Assembly (NCBI GenBank): GCA_030689595.1
Contig: JAUYHP010000031.1
Location: forward strand, 150,666-191,615
From: a bacterium
GTDB taxonomy: Bacteria; Patescibacteriota; Minisyncoccia; UBA6257; WO2-44-18
Length of the DNA stretch: 40,950 bases
Direction: 5' to 3'
Position 1 is the first letter of the stretch, and each line of letters begins with the position of its first letter. The position numbers and the translations under genes are program-made. This document shows positions 18,943 to 27,140 of the stretch, in pieces. Under the pieces are notes generated by a model. The model did not search any database. It was not told the DNA's origin and saw only the letters and a list, made by a program, of their open reading frames with translations.

Positions 18943-20068
18943 AGAATATTTTGGTTTAGATAGCGCCAAAGAGCTGGCTACTATTTTGCGACAGCTTAAG
19001 GCGCAAAAAATTTTTTTAGTCACTGGCAAAAGGGCCTATCATTCTTCTGGTGCTAGCGAAGTTCTCGATCCGATACTGGCATCTTATGAAGTTGCTATTT
19101 TTAATGATTTTGAGGAAAATCCAAAAATAGAAGAAGTGAAAAAAGGTATTGAGCTTTTTAAGCAAAGCGGAGCCGATGTGGTGTTGGCTGTTGGTGGCGG
19201 TAGTCCGATAGATATGGCTAAACTAATAAATATTCTAGCGGCCCAAGGTGGGAATCCTTCTGATTATATTCGTGGCGAATCTAAAATAACTAACCCTGAC
19301 AAACCAATCATAGCTATACCAACTACTTCTGGCACTGGAAGTGAAGCAACCCATTTTGCTGTAGTTTATATCAATGGTCAAAAATATTCATTGCATGATG
19401 ATCATATTTTGCCAGACTATGCCATTGTTGATCCCAAGTTAACATTTAGCTTGTCACCAGAGATAACCGCGGCTACTGGTATGGACGCTTTATCACAAGC
19501 CATAGAATCTTATTGGAGCATTCAATCAACTGAGGAGTCTAAATCTTATTCTCGAGAATCAATAACTTTAGCTATAGCCAATTTAGCGATGGCAGTAAAT
19601 GAGCCTACAAATGATGTGCGCATAGCCATGAGTAAGGCGGCCCATCTAGCTGGTAAGGCGATAAATATTGCCAAGACCACGGCGCCGCATGCTATATCCT
19701 ACGCGCTTACTTCCAATTTTGGCGTGCCTCATGGTCATGCTGTGGGTGTGTTTTTGCCTGGGTTATTAGCTTACAACAGCGAAGTTGGTGATGACGATAT
19801 TTCTGATCGTCGTGGTTTGGGATATGTGCGCCAAACCATGGAAGAAATTTTTAGTTTACTTGGAGCAGAAAACGCCGATGGCGCTAGAAATAAATTAATT
19901 GATTTGATGAAAAAGATCGGCTTGGAGACACGCTTGGGTCATTTAGGGTTGAAATCCACCGAAGATATTGAGCTGATAGTTAATAATGTTAATTCGGAAC
20001 GGGCAGGCAATAACCCTCGAGCATTAACCAGTGATTTTATAAGAGATCTATGCAAGCAGTTATTCTAG
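18935..20068 (+). CDS. Iron-containing alcohol dehydrogenase, likely phosphonoacetaldehyde reductase (PhpC-like)
   Basis: 'DVVLAVGGGSPIDMAKLI', 'AIPTTSGTGSEATHFAVV', 'GMDALSQAIESYWS', 'TTAPHAISYALTSNFGVPHGHAV'; 8-nt overlap with ppd supports co-function. Confidence 0.85.
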   Translation: MPKEYFGLDSAKELATILRQLKAQKIFLVTGKRAYHSSGASEVLDPILASYEVAIFNDFEENPKIEEVKKGIELFKQSGADVVLAVGGGSPIDMAKLINILAAQGGNPSDYIRGESKITNPDKPIIAIPTTSGTGSEATHFAVVYINGQKYSLHDDHILPDYAIVDPKLTFSLSPEITAATGMDALSQAIESYWSIQSTEESKSYSRESITLAIANLAMAVNEPTNDVRIAMSKAAHLAGKAINIAKTTAPHAISYALTSNFGVPHGHAVGVFLPGLLAYNSEVGDDDISDRRGLGYVRQTMEEIFSLLGAENADGARNKLIDLMKKIGLETRLGHLGLKSTEDIELIVNNVNSERAGNNPRALTSDFIRDLCKQLF

Positions 20069-20754
20069 CTTCCGGCCAAGGTAGCCGATTAAAACACTTA
20101 ACTGAAGATTTACCTAAATGCTTAGTCTCCGTTGGCGGTGTGTCGATTTTGGGACGTATTTTAGATTCCTTGTTAGCCAATGGTGTTAATAATGTTCTGA
20201 TCACTACTGGTCCCTTCGAGGAAAAGATAAAAAATTTTGTTAAGGAGAATTATCCTTCTTTGCAAGTCACATATATTAACAGCGATAGATACAGCCAAAC
20301 CAATGCTATCTATTCACTGTGGCTGGCTAAAGATTTTATAGAAGATCAGGACATCATCCTGATGCATAGCGATTTAATATTTGACCCGGCTTTGATGGCT
20401 AATATAGTTGGTAGTGAGGTCAGTTGCGCCTTGGTACAAAAATCTGGACCAGTGCCTGAAAAAGATTTTAAAGCTTTTATCGATGCGGGGCTTATCAAAA
20501 AGATTGGCGTTGAAGTCGACGACCCCACAGCTCGTTTTTTAGTTCCGATATATAAATTTATGGCGTCCGATTGGCAAAAATTTATTACTAGAGTGGATAA
20601 ACTTGTTAAGGCAGGATCTATCAACTTATATCCTGAAGAGGCTTTCAATCAGATCGCCGATCAAGTAAAATTGTACCCATCATACTATGGCGATGAATTA
20701 GCTATGGAGGTAGATGATCTAGAGGATTTTGCCAAAGCCGAAAAACTATTATGA
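20050..20754 (+). CDS. Free-standing sugar-phosphate/phosphonate nucleotidyltransferase (PntC/LicC-like)
   Basis: 'MQAVILASGQGSRLKHLTEDLPKCLVSVGGVSILGRIL', 'LMHSDLIF', 'AMEVDDLEDFAKAEKL'; overlaps Fe-ADH stop by 19 nt. Confidence 0.8.
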   Translation: MQAVILASGQGSRLKHLTEDLPKCLVSVGGVSILGRILDSLLANGVNNVLITTGPFEEKIKNFVKENYPSLQVTYINSDRYSQTNAIYSLWLAKDFIEDQDIILMHSDLIFDPALMANIVGSEVSCALVQKSGPVPEKDFKAFIDAGLIKKIGVEVDDPTARFLVPIYKFMASDWQKFITRVDKLVKAGSINLYPEEAFNQIADQVKLYPSYYGDELAMEVDDLEDFAKAEKLL

Positions 20755-22286
20755 TTTTACACCCATTTTTATTCGCAATTTTCCCGATATTGTTTCTATT
20801 CGCTCGCAATATTGAGGAAGTAACTTGGGGCCATGTATATGTGCCTGTTTTATTATCGTTGGTGTTGGCCGCCTTGTTGTTGCTATTGGTTAGAATATTT
20901 ATGCGCGACTGGTTGAAAAGTGGCGTTGTGGCTTCGGTGTGGTTGTTGCTAATTTTTTCCTACGGACATATATATGATGTTATTTATAAGTTGGGTGAGG
21001 GAGTTGTTTGGGTGCCACATAAAGTTCTGTTGATTGTTTGGCTGGTGATATTGTCGGTGGCTTTCTATTTGGTAAGAAAAAGCAAGGTTGATTTTAAAGT
21101 CATTAATCGCGGCTTGAATTTTATGGCCGGCTTCCTAGTCGCATTATCGCTAATTAATATCTTGCTGCATCAATCGCCATTAGATGTTCGACCAACAGAC
21201 TCATCAGCGCAGCCAGTTGGACAATCTGCGGCCATAGATAACCCGGATATATATTTCATATTGTTGGATGGTTATAGCGGCCAGCAAAACCTGGAAGAAT
21301 TTTATGGGTATGATAATAGCAGTTTTTTAAATGACCTTAAGAGTCGCGGATTTTATGTAGCTGATAAGAGCTTGAGTAATTATGCCACTACACGATCTTC
21401 CCTGCCTTCGGCTTTGAATATGGATTATCTTGATGCTTTAAGTCCTACTGGTGAAGCTGAATATGTAAGAAAAAACTTTTTTGTTCATAATGAGCTGGTT
21501 AACAATAATGCCATAAGCCGCCTTTTGAAAGATAGTGGCTATGCTTATATTCACTTTGGTTCTATGTGGGAATTGACTGCTAAAAATCCATATGCCGACA
21601 TCAATGTTAACAAGCAATCGCTTTCAGAATTTCTAGCCATACTTTATCGCACCACGGCTTTTTACCCGTTTAATTATGTGATAGGCGATTGGCTTAACCT
21701 AGATGTGCGTCAAGCGCAATGGGATCGTATCTATTATCAATTTGAGGAATTAGCTAAGATGCCAGATTTAGAAGTTGGTAGTCCAAAGTTTATATTTTTT
21801 CATGTTGGCATACCGCATGGGCCATATGTTTTCAATCAAAATGGCTCGTTTGTAGTTGAGGAGAAAGACCCAGCGGTTGGCTGGGAGCATGCTCCTGAAA
21901 GCTATTTAAATCAATCGATTTTCTTGAATCGACAATTGATAATTGCTATTGATTCCATTTTGTCCCAGTCGAAGCAGCCGCCAGTTATTATCTTATGGTC
22001 GGATCATGCTTCGCGGGCCATCGTTCTCGACAAAGATGTGGATAGGGTTGCTGATATTAGCGATGTCGCTTTGAGAAGCTATTTCCGCAATTTTGGCGCC
22101 TATCTCTTGCCAGACAATGGGGCAGATGAGCTATATAAAACTATTACGCCAGTTAATATTTTCAGAGTTGTGTTGAATAAATATTTTGGTGCCAACCTCC
22201 AGCTATTGCCTGACATTAGTTACATGGACACACCAAAAAGCGGTTATAAATATGAAGACGTAACCTCGCGTGTGGCTTATGAATAA
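20751..22286 (+). CDS. Membrane-anchored sulfatase / phosphoglycerol-transferase-like (alkaline phosphatase superfamily)
   Basis: Several N-terminal hydrophobic helices, then 'PDIYFILLDGYSGQQNLEEFYGYDN', 'LSNYATTRSSLPSALNMDYL', 'FFHVGIPHGPYVF', 'VIILWSDHASRA'; ATGA overlap with upstream gene. Confidence 0.8.
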   Translation: MILHPFLFAIFPILFLFARNIEEVTWGHVYVPVLLSLVLAALLLLLVRIFMRDWLKSGVVASVWLLLIFSYGHIYDVIYKLGEGVVWVPHKVLLIVWLVILSVAFYLVRKSKVDFKVINRGLNFMAGFLVALSLINILLHQSPLDVRPTDSSAQPVGQSAAIDNPDIYFILLDGYSGQQNLEEFYGYDNSSFLNDLKSRGFYVADKSLSNYATTRSSLPSALNMDYLDALSPTGEAEYVRKNFFVHNELVNNNAISRLLKDSGYAYIHFGSMWELTAKNPYADINVNKQSLSEFLAILYRTTAFYPFNYVIGDWLNLDVRQAQWDRIYYQFEELAKMPDLEVGSPKFIFFHVGIPHGPYVFNQNGSFVVEEKDPAVGWEHAPESYLNQSIFLNRQLIIAIDSILSQSKQPPVIILWSDHASRAIVLDKDVDRVADISDVALRSYFRNFGAYLLPDNGADELYKTITPVNIFRVVLNKYFGANLQLLPDISYMDTPKSGYKYEDVTSRVAYE

Positions 22287-23220
22287 ATATTCTGACAAAT
22301 TAGTTTTGCGGGTTAATGAGATCTATCATGACATTGAGGGTAGTGATTGTTATGACCATAGTCACGATGAGATCTTTGCCTTAGAGCCAGAGCGTTGGCA
22401 TAAAATGTTTGAAAAATATTTCGGACATTTTTGGTCTGGTGACGGGAGGTGCATATTAGACGTAGGTTCTGGGACTGGATTCGTGCCTAGTACCATCGGC
22501 AAATATTTGCGACCAGAAGATAAAATGGTTTGTGGTGACATATCCCAGAAGATGTTGGACCAGTGTTCCAATAATGTTGCTAAACATAATTTCGTGGGCC
22601 AGTTTGAGTATCGGAAATATGATGGCATTAATTTGCCAGCAAAAGACAAGTCTATTGATTTAGTTACTGTTAATTCCGTTTTACATCATATTCCAGACAC
22701 AATGGGCTTCCTCAAAGAAGCTGATCGGATTTTAAAGCCGGGCGGTTTTCTTGTTATTGCTCATGAGCCTAGCACTCGATTTTATAAGAACAAACTTATT
22801 TGGACCGTATATCGGGTTTTATACTTGCTTTATCATCCTAGAGCTATTAAGGATTCGTTGGCGCGTCGTGGTTTTAAGCTTAACAAGGCGTTAGAAGAGT
22901 CGCCTAGGTCGGATAGCATTCTTGAATCAATAAATAGAGCCATCTTACAGGAAGGCTTAGCTGATGCGGCGCTAAGCCGTAGGCAGCTCAATGACATTGT
23001 TGAGGTTCACAGCATAAGCGGTTTTGATATCGATGACTTAAAACGCTCTCTGCCACACTTTGAGCAAGCTCATTATGAAACCTATAATCATCTTTATTGG
23101 ATATACATGGAGCATTATAAAAATCCGATTATTAAATTTATTGATTGGATTTTGGGCAAGATGTATCCGAAAGACGGCAAAACCATAATGGTGATTTTTA
23201 AAAAATTAGATAGTTTATAA
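22279..23220 (+). CDS. Class I SAM-dependent methyltransferase
   Basis: 'CILDVGSGTGFVPSTIGKYL', 'SIDLVTVNSVLHHIPDTMGFLKEADRILKPGGFLVIAHEP'; ATG at 22279 preferred over GTG 22270. Confidence 0.85.
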   Translation: MNKYSDKLVLRVNEIYHDIEGSDCYDHSHDEIFALEPERWHKMFEKYFGHFWSGDGRCILDVGSGTGFVPSTIGKYLRPEDKMVCGDISQKMLDQCSNNVAKHNFVGQFEYRKYDGINLPAKDKSIDLVTVNSVLHHIPDTMGFLKEADRILKPGGFLVIAHEPSTRFYKNKLIWTVYRVLYLLYHPRAIKDSLARRGFKLNKALEESPRSDSILESINRAILQEGLADAALSRRQLNDIVEVHSISGFDIDDLKRSLPHFEQAHYETYNHLYWIYMEHYKNPIIKFIDWILGKMYPKDGKTIMVIFKKLDSL

Positions 23221-23222
23221 AT

Positions 23223-24002
23223 ATGTTGCAGTCAATAAAACAAGACAATGTCGAGATAAAGATGGAAGTTACCAATAATGTTGAGAAGTATCGTATAGAG
23301 ACATTATTTTCTAAAGAGCCAGAAACGATTAGCTGGATACGAGAATTAATTAAACCAAGCGACGTTTTATATGACGTCGGCTCCAACGTTGGTGTGTTCT
23401 CATTATTTGCTGGGATATTTCACAATAGACAAGTCAAAGTTTTATCTTTCGAGCCAGCTCATCATAATTTTGATAGGCTTTGTGACAATATAATAGCTAA
23501 CGAGCTTAGTGGCACAGTGGTGCCGTATTGTATTGGCATAGGCAAAGAATCTAAATTTGGCCAATTAAATATTAGCGATGCCACATCCGGCTCTGCCGGT
23601 CATCGTATTGATTCGACGACTTATCAGAGTGGGATTGGCTCTTCTAGCCATAAAGTCGGCGAAGAGTTTTTGCCAGTCTTGCAGCAGGGCATCTTCACGG
23701 CTTCCATAGACGATTTAGTTGGTGAATATGGCTTGCCAGCTCCTAGTCATTTGAAGATTGATATTGATGGCGGAGAAGAAGATATCTTAGCAGGGGCGAA
23801 GAAATCACTAACGGGGTCGGTGCGATCAGTTATGATTGAGCTTGATGACAAGGGCGGATCTCTTGAGGAGGCAGTTAGCGGCTTGATGACGAAATTAGGC
23901 TTCGATAAAAACCATCCTATCAATTTTCAAGACAATCACTCAAAAAAGAGGCGCGCCCAAGAAGGCCACGCCCATATTAAGAATATTATTTTTGTTAAAT
24001 AG
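23223..24002 (+). CDS. FkbM-family methyltransferase
   Basis: 'DVLYDVGSNVGVFSLFAGIF', 'VLSFEPAHHNFDRLCDNI', 'HLKIDIDGGEEDILAGAKKSL'. Confidence 0.8.
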   Translation: MLQSIKQDNVEIKMEVTNNVEKYRIETLFSKEPETISWIRELIKPSDVLYDVGSNVGVFSLFAGIFHNRQVKVLSFEPAHHNFDRLCDNIIANELSGTVVPYCIGIGKESKFGQLNISDATSGSAGHRIDSTTYQSGIGSSSHKVGEEFLPVLQQGIFTASIDDLVGEYGLPAPSHLKIDIDGGEEDILAGAKKSLTGSVRSVMIELDDKGGSLEEAVSGLMTKLGFDKNHPINFQDNHSKKRRAQEGHAHIKNIIFVK

Positions 24003-24737
24003 CTATGAATGGTGTTGTTTATCCAGTTTTTGCTTTAGTAAAATCTCTGCTAGTAGAAAATCTACCTCGCTATCTATGTCAGCTGCCTCTTCTTGTGGTA
24101 TAATATGATAACGTATTTTTTCACCCATCGATTTTTTGTTTAGCAGTACATCGTTACGAACCGCAATAGGGTCGCCATGAATATAACATTTAGGAAGGGC
24201 CTGACGTGGCATGAAAGCTGGCATATCGAAGCCAGTAAATTCTTTGGATGCGGTAGGAATAAGATAATCGCCGTCGGCTCGCCACATTTTATAAGGATGA
24301 TCGGGCGCTTCATAGATGATGCGGGCGGCTTCAGCTGATGGGTCGCTTATCAATAGATCGATGCATTTATCAATATGTTTCGGCTGGCAAAGCGGTGAAG
24401 TCGACATAAGTCGTAGGACTATATCAGGGGACCAATTTTCGTTTTTTTGGAACCATTGGGCGGCGTGGATGAGATATTCTTCATCGGTGCTTTTGCCGTG
24501 AGATATTTCAGCTGGACGTAAAAACGGGGCTTCTAGTCCGTGTTTTCTGGCTATGTCTGCATACTGTTGTGAGTCGGTAGAGATAATTAAACGTGAGATA
24601 TGCTTTGATTTTTTGGCTGCATCGGCTATCCAGGTAAAGAGTGGCCTACCACAGAGCGGTCGAATATTCTTATTTGGTACGCCTATAGATCCTGATCTGG
24701 CACCGATGACTGCCAGGACTTTGGGTTTAGATTCCAT
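24003..24737 (-). CDS. CMP-N-acylneuraminate cytidylyltransferase-like (copy 2)
   Basis: 'VLAVIGARSGSIGVPNKNIRPLCGRPLFTWIADAA', 'VLRLMSTSPLCQPKHIDKCIDLL', 'EAADIDSEVDFLLAEILL'. Confidence 0.85.
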   Translation of the reverse strand: MESKPKVLAVIGARSGSIGVPNKNIRPLCGRPLFTWIADAAKKSKHISRLIISTDSQQYADIARKHGLEAPFLRPAEISHGKSTDEEYLIHAAQWFQKNENWSPDIVLRLMSTSPLCQPKHIDKCIDLLISDPSAEAARIIYEAPDHPYKMWRADGDYLIPTASKEFTGFDMPAFMPRQALPKCYIHGDPIAVRNDVLLNKKSMGEKIRYHIIPQEEAADIDSEVDFLLAEILLKQKLDKQHHS

Positions 24738-24874
24738 ATTGGATAAAACACTGACAGTGATTAATTAGTTTTATGATTATTCTATCTGACAAAACAGTTG
24801 ATTTAGACTAACATCTTAGTTAGTTCAAGTCACTGCGGCTTGGCGTAGATCATTGATACTTTAGGAGACGAGTC

Positions 24875-26011
24875 TTGAAAAAGGCGCAGAAGCGTATTGC
24901 ATTAGTGGCACGCGATGCCGCTCCATCTGGGGCTTTCCAGCGGCTAGCTTCCGAACTGCAAGCCCGCGGCAAGGACCCGGTAACATTTTTGGGTAATGGC
25001 GCGCCGATAGGTGTGGCACCAACTGAGATTGTTAACCATCTTTCTGAGTGCGATTTTGTTTTGTTTGGCATGTCATCTTCAGCTGATTTAGCTAGAGAAG
25101 AATTGACAGTTGCCGAAGCTGCTAATGATCTTAATTTACCATTCGGATTCTATAAAGACATTGTAGAGGGGTCATCTATCCGTGCTCACTTTAATCACGA
25201 TTGGCTGAAGTCCGGTGCTAGCTTGCTTTTCGTACGTAACGAAGAAGAAGCAGTATATATGCGAGATATGTTACCCAATGCCACTGTCGTTGCTAGTGGA
25301 AATCCACTAGTTGAGGATGCTTTCTTTCCGCGGCTTGATCGTCGGGGGGTGAGGAATGCTTTTGGCATTGGTCAGGATGAAAGGGTAATCTTTTGTACTG
25401 GCACCAAGTTGGCTTTTGAGAATTTTTATTGTTTCGTGGCTGTCTTGAATGCGGTTGACCAACTTGGTAAAGCTTACTCACAAGATCGGTTTAGGGTTAT
25501 CTTTTCAATGCATCCCGGTGATCCTAATCTGAAGTATGTTTATGATTCAGATAACATTTTGGTACGGGGTGAATATAATGACGAAGAGTTGATGCAGTCG
25601 GGTGTTTATCGGGATTTGTTTAATTATTCTTCGGTCCCAGCAATGCTAGTCACTAAACAAAGAATGAGCAGTACCGATATTCTGCCTGGAGTGGATTTGG
25701 TGATTAATACTGGCTCCACAATTGCTGAATCGGCCGCTTGTCTACGTTTGCCGGTGATTGATTTTTTGGGTGGTCAATTGGCGCTCAACCGATACGCGCG
25801 ATTGGGCTTGCCTGATTACCCATTTGCCAATTCTAGAGCAGGTGTGAGTTTGTGGGCTCATGCCGAATCACTGTACCCACTTATTTGCGAGTTTGCTAAT
25901 TCGCTAGGTGATTCTAGGCGGCTACGTTCTCGACAAGAAGAGATTTATCCGCGTCCTCAGGAACGAGGTCAGGCAATAAGAATTATGGCTGACGCCTTGC
26001 AGGCGATTTAA
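24875..26011 (+). CDS. Putative GT-B-like glycosyltransferase, family not recognised; TTG start
   Basis: 378 aa; 'PGVDLVINTGSTIAESAACLRLPVIDFLGG' resembles the sugar-donor-side loop of GT-B/epimerase-fold proteins; TTAGGAGACG SD 5' of TTG. Confidence 0.5.
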   Translation: MKKAQKRIALVARDAAPSGAFQRLASELQARGKDPVTFLGNGAPIGVAPTEIVNHLSECDFVLFGMSSSADLAREELTVAEAANDLNLPFGFYKDIVEGSSIRAHFNHDWLKSGASLLFVRNEEEAVYMRDMLPNATVVASGNPLVEDAFFPRLDRRGVRNAFGIGQDERVIFCTGTKLAFENFYCFVAVLNAVDQLGKAYSQDRFRVIFSMHPGDPNLKYVYDSDNILVRGEYNDEELMQSGVYRDLFNYSSVPAMLVTKQRMSSTDILPGVDLVINTGSTIAESAACLRLPVIDFLGGQLALNRYARLGLPDYPFANSRAGVSLWAHAESLYPLICEFANSLGDSRRLRSRQEEIYPRPQERGQAIRIMADALQAI

Positions 26012-26017
26012 CTTCAA

Positions 26018-26051
26018 CCCCATCCGACAACTGTCGGATGGGGTATTTTTA
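26018..26051 (+). terminator. Rho-independent terminator
   Basis: CCCCATCCGAC-AACT-GTCGGATGGGG perfect stem followed by TATTTTTAT. Confidence 0.9.
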
Positions 26052-26114
26052 TAATGTTACCGGCCAGATATGCCAGCTGTTGTATAGATTGAGGAAACAC
26101 AATCATTATCGATT

Positions 26115-27080
26115 ATGTCTAATATTATCTTAGCAGCAACAAAATCTTTTATATTTGCAGCTGAAAATACAGAGCTGAAAGAGGAATTAAAAAAAATCGG
26201 TTATGAAATAGAATTCTTGGAGGATTTGAATTCCAAACTATCTTTTAATCCATCTGGAGTAACGACAGTCGTAGCTGGCGACGTCTTTCCGATAACCAAG
26301 AAAGAGATGTCGCATTTTCCAAATCTTAAGCACATTGCCCGTTTTGGCACTGGCTTCGATTGTGTGAACATAAAAGATGCTAAAAATTTGGGGATACAAG
26401 TTACTAATATACCTTCGGTTAGCGCGCACGAAGTAGCTGAGCATGCTCTGGCGTTTATCTTCGCTTTATCTAAAAAACTATTTTATTATGATGGCGCTAT
26501 GAAGCAAGATAATTGGGATCGTTCTCGGCATGACAGTATTGCTGGTAAGAAGCTTGGAGTGGTTGGCCTGGGTAAGATCGGTAAAGAGCTAGCTAAATTG
26601 GCCGGTAGCGTAGGTATGGAGGTAGTGGCTTTTGACGTAAATTACGATGAAGAGTTTCTCGAGGCGCATAAAGTGATTAAAAGTGATTTGACATCCTTAC
26701 TTGTTGAAAGTGATTTTGTGTCATTGCATCTGCCGTTGAGTGATACGACGCACAATATCATAGATGGCGAATCAATCTCGGCAATGAAGCCCAACTCTTA
26801 TCTTATTAATACTGCCCGCGGCGAGCTAGTTGATGAGGGTGCGTTGCTAGATGCTATTAATGACGGCCGAATAGCTGGCGCTGGCCTAGATGTATTCTCT
26901 AATGAGCCGCCTTTTGATGACTCAATCCTTAATCAATTGGTGCGACATCAAAATGTGATCGCTACTCCTCATGCTGCTTCTTTTTCTCCCAAGGTCCAGT
27001 TTGCCGTGGCTAGAAGGGTGTTGCATAACATTCTGGCCGTGCGTGATGGGAGATTGGAAGAAGCAGATTTAGTGGTTTGA
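26115..27080 (+). CDS. D-isomer-specific 2-hydroxyacid dehydrogenase (copy 1)
   Basis: 'KKLGVVGLGKIGKELAKLAGSVGMEVVAFD', 'INTARGELVDEGALLDAINDGRIAGAGLDVFSNEPP', 'ATPHAAS'. Confidence 0.9.
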   Translation: MSNIILAATKSFIFAAENTELKEELKKIGYEIEFLEDLNSKLSFNPSGVTTVVAGDVFPITKKEMSHFPNLKHIARFGTGFDCVNIKDAKNLGIQVTNIPSVSAHEVAEHALAFIFALSKKLFYYDGAMKQDNWDRSRHDSIAGKKLGVVGLGKIGKELAKLAGSVGMEVVAFDVNYDEEFLEAHKVIKSDLTSLLVESDFVSLHLPLSDTTHNIIDGESISAMKPNSYLINTARGELVDEGALLDAINDGRIAGAGLDVFSNEPPFDDSILNQLVRHQNVIATPHAASFSPKVQFAVARRVLHNILAVRDGRLEEADLVV

Positions 27081-27140
27081 CAAACCATCAAACTGGTAGT
27101 ATTCTCATGGTGTCTTAAGCCCCTTGAAAAGGAGGAAAAC

